DNA of 15,868 nucleotides, from positions 1 through 15,868 of the forward strand of contig JARLHB010000530.1 in the NCBI GenBank assembly GCA_031292465.1, in the 5' to 3' direction. How positions within the stretch are numbered: position 1 is the stretch's first letter; each line of letters begins with the position of its first letter. Under the pieces are notes generated by a model that had not been told where the DNA came from, searched no databases, and saw only the letters and a list, made by a program, of their open reading frames with translations. Positions 1 through 6,905 of the stretch are shown here, in pieces. The position numbers and the translations under genes are program-made. The DNA is from Ignavibacteriaceae bacterium (GTDB lineage: Bacteria > Bacteroidota > Ignavibacteria > Ignavibacteriales > Ignavibacteriaceae).

Positions 1-426
1 AAGTAAACTGATTGTTCTATCAATAGTTCAATAGGATGGAAAACGGATTAATCCCCATACCCTGATTTATGAGATGTACCCTGTTGCAGTATAATAACCG
101 TTGAAAATGTTTGTTTATTTTATTCTGCAGCTTTGCATGGAGAATAATTTTTCCCGGAATGATCTGATATTAGAGGCGATTAAAATGCGCCTGTATATCA
201 AAATCTAAGGCAGGCAATTCAAACGGCATTATTGAAGGGTGAATAATTTTTTCTATCCTTTTCACCCGAAAGATGTAGTTCCCTTTTCATCCTTTTGCCT
301 GATTTACTTACTCATATCATCTAAGTAATTTAAAATTAATTAATAATGATAATGCGCTTGTCATAGATAATTTAAATTATTATGGACAAAATGAAAGATG
401 TAATTAACCGAGGTCTTTATTAATAC
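1..426. other. upstream non-coding stretch with no recognisable gene
   Basis: AT-rich DNA ahead of the ice-binding-type gene. The only frame with a start is a 23-codon plus-strand one at 137-208, which resembles nothing I know and has no convincing support. A perfect inverted repeat GGGTGAA / TTCACCC (237-243 and 261-267, 17-base spacer) and a short AGGCG / CGCCT pair near 173-191 could fold in RNA. I cannot assign a promoter here with confidence. Upstream of the gene the sequence is almost pure A/T from about 315 to 385. Confidence 0.4.
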
Positions 427-1533
427 ATGGAGAATATTGTGAATAATTATACTATAGATTCAGCAAACGCCTTAATCAGGTGGATGCGGTTTTTCGGAAC
501 AGTGCTGCTGGCTGTTTTTATTACACACGGGGTTGTTATGCCCCAATCGTCTCCGGCAACAGTAAATCTTAGAAGTGCAGGCGATTTTGTGATTCTTGCA
601 AAAACAGGAATCTCAACCACAGGCACCACAGCAATTACCGGAGATATTGGAATAAGTCCGACCGCTGCCACATATATAACCGGATTTGGATTAATAATGG
701 ATGCTTCAGGCACATATTCAACATCCTCTGTAATCACAGGAAAAGTATATGCTTCTGATTATACTTCCCCAACTCCGACTAAGATGACTACGGCAATAAA
801 CGATATGCAAACCGCTTACACAGACGCAGCCGGGCGGACATCGCCTGATTATACTGAACTTTATACCGGAGATCTTAGTGGAAAGAACCTTACTCCAGGC
901 CTTTATAAATGGGGTACAGCGGTGCAGGTATCTGATATTGGTGTTACTATAACAGGCACTGCAACAGATGTATGGATTTTCCAGATAGCGCAAAATCTAA
1001 CCTTAGCCAACGGAGCTATTGTTACTCTTGGTGGGAACGCAAAAGCTTCCAATATCTTCTGGCAGGTTGCCGGTCAGGTTATTATTGGAACAACGGCTGC
1101 CATGAAAGGAATTATATTATGTAATACATTGATTCAGATGAGTACCGGTGCAACTTTAAACGGCACAGCACTGGCACAGACCGCAGTAACTTTAGATGCA
1201 AATGCCGTTACTAAGCCGGCAACTGCAACATCCGTCGAGAATAAATTATTATCACCTAAAGAATTTTCTCTTTTACAGAATTATCCTAATCCATTTAATC
1301 CATCAACAAATATTCAATATAGCCTTCAGAAAACCGGCCAAGTTTCCCTAAAAGTCTATAATATACTTGGGAAAGAGGTTGCTACTCTCGTAAATGGCCG
1401 CCAGGAAGCCGGTAGTTACACAGTGCCGTTTAATAACAGCAACGGAACACTCGGTCTCTCAAGTGGAGTATATTTTTACCGTTTACAAGCCGGATCCTTT
1501 GTCTCTACAAAGAAGCTGATTCTTATGAAGTAG
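427..1533 (+). CDS. secreted ice-binding-type (DUF3494) protein with type IX secretion sorting tail
   Basis: 368 residues. A hydrophobic signal segment lies at about residues 20-36. Residues about 47-264 match the DUF3494 ice-binding/adhesion beta-solenoid: many Thr/Gly/Ala-rich strands such as TGTTAITGDIGISP, the VYASDY segment, the LTPGLY motif, the VWIFQIAQNL strand and a FWQVAGQVIIGT strand. Residues about 280-368 form a type IX secretion C-terminal domain starting at SLLQNYPNPFNPSTNI and ending SGVYFYRLQAG...KKLILMK. The family binds ice crystals or acts as a surface adhesin; export through the outer membrane is expected. Start is uncertain: ATG 427 has a distant GAGG, while Met20 (ATG 484) would give a more compact signal peptide. 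It is the only plus-strand gene, is separated from the sugar locus by a strong terminator and a tRNA remnant, and probably has no functional link to it. The ice-binding function itself is inferred from the fold; adhesion is equally possible. Confidence 0.9.
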   Translation: MENIVNNYTIDSANALIRWMRFFGTVLLAVFITHGVVMPQSSPATVNLRSAGDFVILAKTGISTTGTTAITGDIGISPTAATYITGFGLIMDASGTYSTSSVITGKVYASDYTSPTPTKMTTAINDMQTAYTDAAGRTSPDYTELYTGDLSGKNLTPGLYKWGTAVQVSDIGVTITGTATDVWIFQIAQNLTLANGAIVTLGGNAKASNIFWQVAGQVIIGTTAAMKGIILCNTLIQMSTGATLNGTALAQTAVTLDANAVTKPATATSVENKLLSPKEFSLLQNYPNPFNPSTNIQYSLQKTGQVSLKVYNILGKEVATLVNGRQEAGSYTVPFNNSNGTLGLSSGVYFYRLQAGSFVSTKKLILMK

Positions 1534-1614
1534 TTATTGTCAATATTGCTACTTTATAACTTTAGCAGAATTATGGTATCAAACCTTTTGTTAAAACGGT
1601 TTGGTTTAAAATAA

Positions 1615-1647
1615 AAAAGTGCGGAAATAAATTATTTCCGCACTTTT
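1615..1647. terminator. bidirectional intrinsic terminator
   Basis: A perfect 16-bp inverted repeat, AAAAGTGCGGAAATAA and its complement around a single central base (1631). The GC-containing core is flanked by an A run on one side and a T run on the other, so it can terminate transcripts from both strands. It lies 81 bases after the stop of the ice-binding-type gene and just before the tRNA fragment on the opposite strand. Confidence 0.85.
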
Positions 1648-1649
1648 AG

Positions 1650-1692
1650 TGGGCTCAGAAGGACTTGAACCTCCGACCCGCTGATTATGAGT
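1650..1692 (-). tRNA. truncated tRNA-Met (CAT), 3' half only; probable attachment-site remnant
   Basis: Read on the minus strand, the 43 bases start at the anticodon loop (ACTCATAA, anticodon CAT), continue through the 3' anticodon stem TCAGC, the variable loop, a T arm with stem GGAGG / CCTTC and loop TTCAAGT, and finish with the 3' acceptor strand TGAGCCC plus discriminator A. No CCA is encoded. The D arm, 5' acceptor strand and 5' anticodon stem are absent: sequence beyond 1692 is unrelated and no matching 5' half exists in the window. Tyrosine-recombinase elements commonly use the 3' half of a tRNA gene, from the anticodon loop on, as their attachment site, so this is best read as one end of a genomic island or its scar. 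It cannot make a functional tRNA. Confidence 0.82.
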
Positions 1693-1694
1693 AA

Positions 1695-1717
1695 GACTGA
1701 ATCTTTAAAATTCAGTC
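1695..1717. repeat. perfect inverted repeat beside the tRNA break
   Basis: GACTGAAT, a 7-base spacer, then ATTCAGTC. It begins three bases past the point where tRNA similarity ends. It has no T tract on either strand, so it is not a standard terminator. A recombinase recognition arm is possible but unproven. Confidence 0.45.
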
Positions 1718-1899
1718 AAATTTCAAACTTTTAGAAACCATCGTTCAGTAAAATGTTAATTACATTATAAATTAAAAATAATTATTTGCAAATATCAATA
1801 TATAATTTTATAATAGTTAAATTAAAACTTAATTCTTCCAGAAATATACCATTGCAGTTTTATTCATATCTCTTTAGCTTATATTGGTAATTTTATTTG

Positions 1900-2925
1900 T
1901 TAACAATCTATAATTATTTTATCATCTACCTTTTCAGCATCAATAAACTTTCTAAGAGTGTTTATCTCATGCTCATTGCCTATATATATTGGCGACCTTT
2001 CGTGCAACTTCGATGGATGGACCTCTAATATCCTTTGCTTACCGTTTGTGGCTTTGCCTCCTGCTGCCTCTACCAGCATTGACATTGGATTGCATTCATA
2101 CATCACCCGAAGCTTACCGTTAGGATAACGATTGTCGGCGGGATACATAAATATTCCTCTGTAAAGAAGAGTTCTGTGTATGTCAGCCACCATTGAGCCT
2201 ACATACCGTAATGAGTAAGGCCTGCCCGTTTCTTTATCTTCTTCTTTCAGGTAATCTATATACTTCTTCAGGCCATCTTCCCAGTGAAGGTAATTACCCT
2301 CATTAACGCTGTATATTTGCGACTTCTTAGGCATTCGGATATTACATAAGAAAGTAAAAACTCACCGAATGACGGGTCAAGTGTAAATCCGTGCACTTCT
2401 TCCCCGGTGGTATATACAGTATTGTATCGGAACCGACAGTACAAATCCGGCTGCTACTTGTTTTATTCTCTTCAGAAAGCCATCCCTCATTATTCCCTGT
2501 TTACCGGATGATGAAGGCATTTATAAATTGATAAACGTGTCCCCTACACTGTTGTTACTTATATATTTAATGAGCCGTCAAGCAGGACGAACATCAAGAT
2601 ATACTTGCCTAACTTGAGCTTTGCAGGTATATGTATCTATGCACAATTCCTTTTTCCTCATTGTAGAGTGTTTATAAGCATCCCCGTTCCATTGTTAGAT
2701 CAAGCACTTCATGTTCAAATATATCCAGTTTCTTTATCTTCCTGTCGTGGATATTTCTATGCTCGTATACTCCATTATATAGCCGAGCTTTGCCCTGTTT
2801 ACCTGAATTGGAATTAAATTAATGGCAAGTGATAAGTCAGAGAGAAAACCGGATAGTTTTCCCCTTACCTCACGATGTTTTTTCTTACATTAATTTATAA
2901 GACGAGAAGGGATCATTAGTTTTGA
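1900..2925 (-). pseudogene. decayed class I fructose-1,6-bisphosphatase (second copy)
   Basis: Nearly the full length of the intact FBPase at 12715-13731 can be traced here, in the same orientation. The C-terminal 130 residues (frame ending at 1900) remain open and very similar, including NEGNYLHWEDGL, the VADIHRTLL helix and the YECNPM metal-ligand segment. Upstream the frame is lost: a one-base deletion near 2345-2352 shifts frame after the FGEFLLS segment and exposes a TGA. Further up the substrate/metal loop DPLDGSSN has decayed to a VLLDGSLN-like remnant, and only nucleotide patches remain (for example 2821-2885, matching the coding start of the intact copy). In the open part the conserved GGIF has become RGIF. 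The open 144-residue frame lacks the N-terminal metal ligands and cannot be an active FBPase. The copy appears to have lost function after a duplication, since the intact gene sits about 10 kb away. Confidence 0.93.
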
Positions 2926-3000
2926 TTTTGTTTTTTAGTTCTTCTTTTTGTTTTGGATAATATTTACATTTATAGAATAAAAAAACAGGAATGCTGCCAA

Positions 3001-3025
3001 AATCCATCCGGTCACTAAATGGATT
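3001..3025 (-). terminator. possible weak terminator after rhaT
   Basis: AATCCAT / ATGGATT inverted repeat with an 11-base spacer, 57 bases past the rhaT stop. On the minus strand it is followed by only a short T run (TTTTGG). Stem and tract are both weak, so this is tentative. Confidence 0.3.
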
Positions 3026-3081
3026 ATTAAAATCAATCCTACTGTTTACTTAAGGTGTTGTAAAATACTTAAAGAGAATTA

Positions 3082-4122
3082 TTACAATTTAATAACGAAA
3101 GTTGATAAGATAAGCAACGTTAACCCGACTGATAGAACTAGAATTGTTTTTCTATTACTACCCTGCCATTCTTTAAGGATAATGCCCCACACATTGCCAA
3201 ATAGTATATTCATTGCCATAAGTATGCTCCAACCAAAGGCCATCATACCCGATGGCAACTTACTCTGCCCCATACCGAAGAAGAAAAGTTGCAAATACCA
3301 AAGCGTACCACCAAGCAGACAGAAGAATAGGTTTCCAATAAACAAATTTGTCGAAACAGATAGATAATCTTTATATGACTTATTTTTTACATTCATATAA
3401 ACACAATAAACAAAATTAGTAAGGAATCCACCAAACATGACGTATATATACACCGGATTGGCTACAAACAGCGGGTTAGTACCCTGCGCTGCCGCCACTT
3501 TCTGTATTACGTTCCCTGCATCCATAAATCCCGGTATGCCGTTTATACCGTAGTTGAAGCAAGCGCTCATTACTCCTGACAATACTGCTATCAAAAGGCC
3601 TTTCTTAAGGGCAAACTCCTTTACTGCCTTCTGCCTGTCCTCCACCGACATATTTGTTGACCTAAGGGCTCCCGCGTATCCTACTATAGTTATACCAGTT
3701 ATACAAATAGATACACCTGTAATAATAAGTATTCCTGAATGTGTGCCTAAAAGATTATTTCCGGAAATGATAGGTGGTATTAGTGTGCCTAGTGCCGCGC
3801 AGAATCCCAAAGCTATCGACTGGCCTAGAGCTACGCCAAGATATCTCATGCTGAGCCCGAACATCAGGCCGCCTACACCCCAAAGCATGCCGAATAGAAG
3901 TGTGTAGAATACAGCACCTGCGGGAGAGCTGATAAGCACCCTGCCGAGGTTAGGGACAGTAAATAGTGCAAATATCCACGGAGCTACTATCCAAGAGAAT
4001 ACTCCCTGCACTATCCAGTAGCTCTCCCATGACCAGCCGCGGACTTTCTTTATAGGCACATAGAAGCTGGCTGCGCACGCGCTACCTATGGCCATCAGTA
4101 CTATGCTTATGATTGATTCCAT
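3082..4122 (-). CDS. rhaT: L-rhamnose/H+ symporter
   Basis: 346 residues, close to the 344 of Escherichia coli RhaT, with about ten hydrophobic membrane segments along the whole length. The N-terminal SACAASFYVPIKKVRGWSWE and the following SWIVAPWI segment are characteristic of the RhaT branch of the drug/metabolite transporter superfamily; GTLWYLQLFFFGMGQSKL near residues 273-290 also fits. RhaT takes L-rhamnose into the cytoplasm with a proton. The start ATG is preceded by an AGAAGGAT ribosome-binding site at good spacing. The gene lies 165 bases downstream of rhaM in the same orientation. That gap holds a perfect inverted repeat but no obvious terminator, so co-transcription with rhaM is plausible. 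Family assignment is confident; substrate rests on family plus the rhaM/rhaA neighbourhood. Confidence 0.93.
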   Translation of the reverse strand: MESIISIVLMAIGSACAASFYVPIKKVRGWSWESYWIVQGVFSWIVAPWIFALFTVPNLGRVLISSPAGAVFYTLLFGMLWGVGGLMFGLSMRYLGVALGQSIALGFCAALGTLIPPIISGNNLLGTHSGILIITGVSICITGITIVGYAGALRSTNMSVEDRQKAVKEFALKKGLLIAVLSGVMSACFNYGINGIPGFMDAGNVIQKVAAAQGTNPLFVANPVYIYVMFGGFLTNFVYCVYMNVKNKSYKDYLSVSTNLFIGNLFFCLLGGTLWYLQLFFFGMGQSKLPSGMMAFGWSILMAMNILFGNVWGIILKEWQGSNRKTILVLSVGLTLLILSTFVIKL

Positions 4123-4178
4123 TTTAAGTTTTTATCCTTCTTAAAATTTTTGGTTGTTCTTTTAGAATCTTGTTTAGT

Positions 4179-4207
4179 TTATTTCACCTCTGACAAGTGT
4201 GAAATAA
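4179..4207. promoter_or_regulatory. inverted repeat between rhaM and rhaT
   Basis: TTATTTCAC, 11-base spacer, GTGAAATAA: a perfect 9-bp dyad 57 bases upstream of the rhaT start. No T tract follows on either strand, so an operator or an intercistronic mRNA hairpin is more likely than a terminator. The half-sites point the wrong way for a CRP box. Confidence 0.4.
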
Positions 4208-4287
4208 GAATTACTTCTGATTTTCTAAAAATTGTCTTCGGTTACAAATAAATAAAAGCCATGAACCATCGACTAAGAGCATGTTAT

Positions 4288-4602
4288 TTAATCCATGTGG
4301 AATAGTTCTTCAAGTGGGATGGATATAGGTGAGTTGTCAGGATTGGTTTCCATTATATCTGCCATATATTTCCACCAGTCCTGGACTATGGGGTTGTGGC
4401 CTAAATTCTGCGAGGAGCTTTCGCCTTCCTGCTTCTGAAAAGCGAACAAAGTATTTGTCTCTTCATCAAAAAAAATTGTATAATCGCTGACACCGTTTTT
4501 ACTTAATAAGGCTTTAAGCTCGGGCCAGATGGCACCATGCCTGCTGGCATATTCAAATTTATTTCCTGGCATCAGCTTCATCTTAAATGCAAATCGCTTC
4601 AT
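4288..4602 (-). CDS. rhaM: L-rhamnose mutarotase
   Basis: 104 residues from ATG 4602, exactly the length of Escherichia coli RhaM. The longer frame reaching 4665 is not used: a textbook GGAGG ribosome-binding site sits 7 bases before ATG 4602, and the family starts at this point (MKRFAFKMKL). Conserved family features are RHGAIWPEL (catalytic-type His22), the DYTIFFDE strand, the QDWWKYMADIM tryptophan pair and the NPDNSPI ending. RhaM interconverts alpha and beta anomers of L-rhamnose, feeding the anomer used by the isomerase; it acts in the cytoplasm as a small ferredoxin-like dimer. It sits between the second UroD-fold gene and rhaT. The 291-base gap upstream has two short dyads and could hold its promoter. 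Confidence 0.95.
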   Translation of the reverse strand: MKRFAFKMKLMPGNKFEYASRHGAIWPELKALLSKNGVSDYTIFFDEETNTLFAFQKQEGESSSQNLGHNPIVQDWWKYMADIMETNPDNSPISIPLEELFHMD

Positions 4603-4664
4603 ATTTAATCCTCCTTTTATCATTTTATTAATAAAATATTTAGAATTCTGCCTATGTTTGAGCA

Positions 4665-4681
4665 ATAGATTTAAAATCTAT
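4665..4681. promoter_or_regulatory. short dyad upstream of rhaM
   Basis: ATAGATTT and AAATCTAT around one central base, about 63 bases upstream of the rhaM start. It is perfect but pure AT-rich, so chance is a serious alternative. Possible operator position. Confidence 0.25.
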
Positions 4682-4805
4682 GAAAAATTGTTAGATGGTC
4701 TGGTAATTGATACCAAAGTGGCAGTATAATTAATCAATCAAAATAAATTAGAAAATCATTTCCCAATAATATTTATGTAATATTTTACTCCAATTCTCCT
4801 ATACT

Positions 4806-4831
4806 TATCCATTAATTTATGGAAATGGATA
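4806..4831. promoter_or_regulatory. inverted repeat between the second UroD-fold gene and rhaM
   Basis: TATCCATT, 10-base spacer, AATGGATA, 63 bases past the stop of the UroD-fold gene. No T tract follows on the minus strand, so it is not a clear terminator. It could be a transcript-end stabilising hairpin or an operator. Confidence 0.3.
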
Positions 4832-4893
4832 GGGAGCTTGTAATAAGCTGAAATTTATAAGTTATTACTCGCAATTATTTAATTTAAAATCAA

Positions 4894-6027
4894 CTAAAAT
4901 AATTTTGACATGTTAATTTTAGATTTTTCTTCTTTAGTCCCAATTGATAATATCGTATCATCTATTTCCCCGACCATGCTACCTGCTGTTTTATAAAGTG
5001 CAATAATATTCTCAATTGGAGAACCAACTTGAATAGCATGAGTAGGCCCTAAAAAAAGGCCTCCTTTGGGGAACAACCGAAGCCGTCGTTTTACTTCTTC
5101 TTCAACCTCTTTAGGAGTTCCAAAAGCGAGAGTTGTCTGAACACTTACACTACCACAAAAACTCAAATGTTCTCCATAATTCTTTTTTAACAGACTAATG
5201 TCCATATCAGGTGCTGTAGGTTGTACGACATCATATACGTCAAGTCCTAATTCGGTCAATCTGGATAAAAATTCTCTAACATGACCGCACATGTGCATCA
5301 TAGTTTTTGCTCCATATCGGTGAACCATTTCAAAGTATGCTCTAAATTTAGGAGCAAAATGTTTCTCGAAAATATCCATGTTTATTACTGGACCCGTTTG
5401 CGTACCCAAATCTTCCCCAATATGAGTAAAGTCAATTAGCCCATTTGCTGCCTGAAGAACCCGTTCGTGCATTTCATAATAGAACTTGAAGCGCGCTTCC
5501 ATAATTTCGATATAAACCGGGTCATCGGTAATTAAGTCAAGTAGTACTTGTTCAGTTCCGCGTGCACGGGCTATACTATTTATGAAATCCATATCTCCTG
5601 CCGTCCCATAACAAACAGCAAATCCTTTTTCTCTTATTTGCTCGCATTGCACTTTAATTGTTGAATAGTCGAACCAGTCTGCTGTTGGGAAATGTGAACG
5701 ATCCAATTCCTCAAGTGAAAATACATTAGCAAATGGCAGATAACTGGCCTCTAAATATTTGCCGCCTCCGAATTCCTTATAGATATAATGCTCACCCCAG
5801 TATCCTTCTATGCTTCCATCTGGAAAGGTCCTAAGTTCCGGGCCAATATATATTGGTTCAATATATCGAAAATCATCTCCAACTACTATTAATAGTTGTT
5901 CCATGTTCAATAATCCGAAATGATCCATTATCATCTGATTAATCTCAGGTGTTCCTTCGTGTTTAACAGGAATCCTGTCATAACCTTTTCTTTCAAAGGC
6001 ACTAAACACACGCTCTCTTGAATTCAT
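4894..6027 (-). CDS. UroD-fold methyltransferase-like protein (not heme UroD)
   Basis: 377 residues with the uroporphyrinogen decarboxylase-fold layout (N-terminal NSRERVFSAFERKGYDRIPV). It lacks the arginine-rich N-terminal signature of true HemE and instead has MMHMCGHV (His245, Cys247), the H-x-C pair that binds zinc in MtaA/MtbA/CmuA-type methyltransferases. The segment that carries the third cysteine in those enzymes reads GPTHAIQVGSP here, so His330 would be the third ligand; Cys291 in SFCGSVS is another candidate. Such proteins usually move methyl groups to or from corrinoid proteins, but substrates of this subgroup are mostly unknown. A strong GGAGG site precedes the ATG. It is separated by 155 bases, containing a clear dyad, from the mta operon and lies upstream of rhaM, so it may belong to the sugar side, the methyl-transfer side, or both. 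Confidence 0.8.
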   Translation of the reverse strand: MNSRERVFSAFERKGYDRIPVKHEGTPEINQMIMDHFGLLNMEQLLIVVGDDFRYIEPIYIGPELRTFPDGSIEGYWGEHYIYKEFGGGKYLEASYLPFANVFSLEELDRSHFPTADWFDYSTIKVQCEQIREKGFAVCYGTAGDMDFINSIARARGTEQVLLDLITDDPVYIEIMEARFKFYYEMHERVLQAANGLIDFTHIGEDLGTQTGPVINMDIFEKHFAPKFRAYFEMVHRYGAKTMMHMCGHVREFLSRLTELGLDVYDVVQPTAPDMDISLLKKNYGEHLSFCGSVSVQTTLAFGTPKEVEEEVKRRLRLFPKGGLFLGPTHAIQVGSPIENIIALYKTAGSMVGEIDDTILSIGTKEEKSKINMSKLF

Positions 6028-6090
6028 AATTATTCCTCCATTTTTTTACTGTTATTACCTTACAATAAATAAATTATCACTTAATTCTAC

Positions 6091-6120
6091 ATTCGTTTTA
6101 ATTTATTTATTCAAACGAAT
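6091..6120. promoter_or_regulatory. candidate operator upstream of the second UroD-fold gene
   Basis: ATTCGTTT, 14-base spacer, AAACGAAT: perfect 8-bp arms 64-93 bases before the start codon. No T tract follows on the minus strand. Its half-sites differ from the lacI-associated palindrome, so if it is an operator it belongs to another regulator. Confidence 0.4.
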
Positions 6121-6182
6121 CTTATTATCCATTTCTTAATTTTGGTGTAATTAAACCTTATACCGCAATGTTCGATAAAAGA

Positions 6183-6905
6183 TTACCGGTATTTAAGATT
6201 TTTATACAAGCAATTTGATGAATCGCATATATTGCATGTATAATTGTTATATTTTACGTTTTCACCTATACCAATAATACCGCTTACTGATTTTGTCGGC
6301 TGCATCAGGCATGAGTCCGTTAATTCTATACCGCAAAATTGTTCAGGCAACAGACTGAAAAGCTTCCTTTGTTCGGCAACATCCCATCCGCAATAACCGG
6401 GGCTATAACGGTTGGATATCTTTAACCCAAGGATTGCCATTCCTTTTTGTAGCGAGTCCTGAATAATATCCATTGCACTTTCAACCACAATTGAGCCAAA
6501 CAAGTCGTACACGTAACCTTTCAGCAGATCCCCTTCCTTCATGAATTCTCTCGATCTGTCGGTTATTCCTTTTCCTGCTGTACAAACAAATATCGCTACA
6601 TTGTCTGATTTCTTTATTTGTTGAAAAATTACCCTTCGTATATTTAGCACAACGTTTTCAAGAAGAATATTGAAATTATTTTTATCCCAGCTAATATTAT
6701 TAGTTATTCTATACCCTCCTTCAATATTGCATACCTCCTCACCCTTCTCCATTACTTCATCAATCTCTTCATCTATCATTTGCGGAAGCGATTCTTTAGA
6801 ATATCCCATCAGCTTTATTAATGATTCTTTCTTAATATCCAGCTCTCTGTACTTAAATGAAAATTTTTCAACATTCATAATTTCCAGCCTGTCAGTTAAA
6901 TGCAT
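6183..6905 (-). CDS. stand-alone MetH-type cobalamin reactivation protein
   Basis: 240 residues. The C-terminal half carries the SAM-binding hallmarks of the methionine synthase activation domain: RYSPGY (166-171) followed by CGWDVAEQRKLF, then DSCLMQPTKSVSGIIGIG (197-214). It ends with a cysteine cluster CNICDSSNC (Cys224, 227, 232) that could hold a metal or iron-sulfur centre. The expected job is reductive remethylation of cob(II)alamin formed when the corrinoid protein is accidentally oxidised, with SAM as methyl donor. It follows mtaA with a 14-base overlap when ATG 6905 is used; that start has GAGG at ideal spacing inside mtaA. ATG 6878 (MNVEKFSF) is an alternative and better fits the usual N-terminus of the family. 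Methanogens use the unrelated RamA for this role. Domain call firm, role inferred from operon position. Confidence 0.87.
   Translation of the reverse strand: MHLTDRLEIMNVEKFSFKYRELDIKKESLIKLMGYSKESLPQMIDEEIDEVMEKGEEVCNIEGGYRITNNISWDKNNFNILLENVVLNIRRVIFQQIKKSDNVAIFVCTAGKGITDRSREFMKEGDLLKGYVYDLFGSIVVESAMDIIQDSLQKGMAILGLKISNRYSPGYCGWDVAEQRKLFSLLPEQFCGIELTDSCLMQPTKSVSGIIGIGENVKYNNYTCNICDSSNCLYKNLKYR

Noticed and set aside
1617..1625. AAGTGCGG resembles the core of the Pasteurellaceae DNA-uptake sequence
   Set aside because: It is one copy, lies within a terminator stem, and the host looks like Ignavibacteria, not Pasteurellaceae. Coincidence.
1650..1692. Group I intron splitting the tRNA at the anticodon loop
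   Set aside because: No 5' half of the tRNA and no group I core features were seen in the following sequence; an attachment-site remnant explains it more simply.
2605..2817. 70-codon plus-strand frame
   Set aside because: It is antisense to the decayed fructose-bisphosphatase gene and has no similarity or ribosome-binding site.
4179..4207. CRP-type binding site
   Set aside because: The half-sites are in the opposite orientation (TTTCAC...GTGAAA rather than TGTGA...TCACA) with the wrong spacing.
4603..4665. Longer N-terminus for RhaM
   Set aside because: The strong GGAGG site and the family length both point to ATG 4602.
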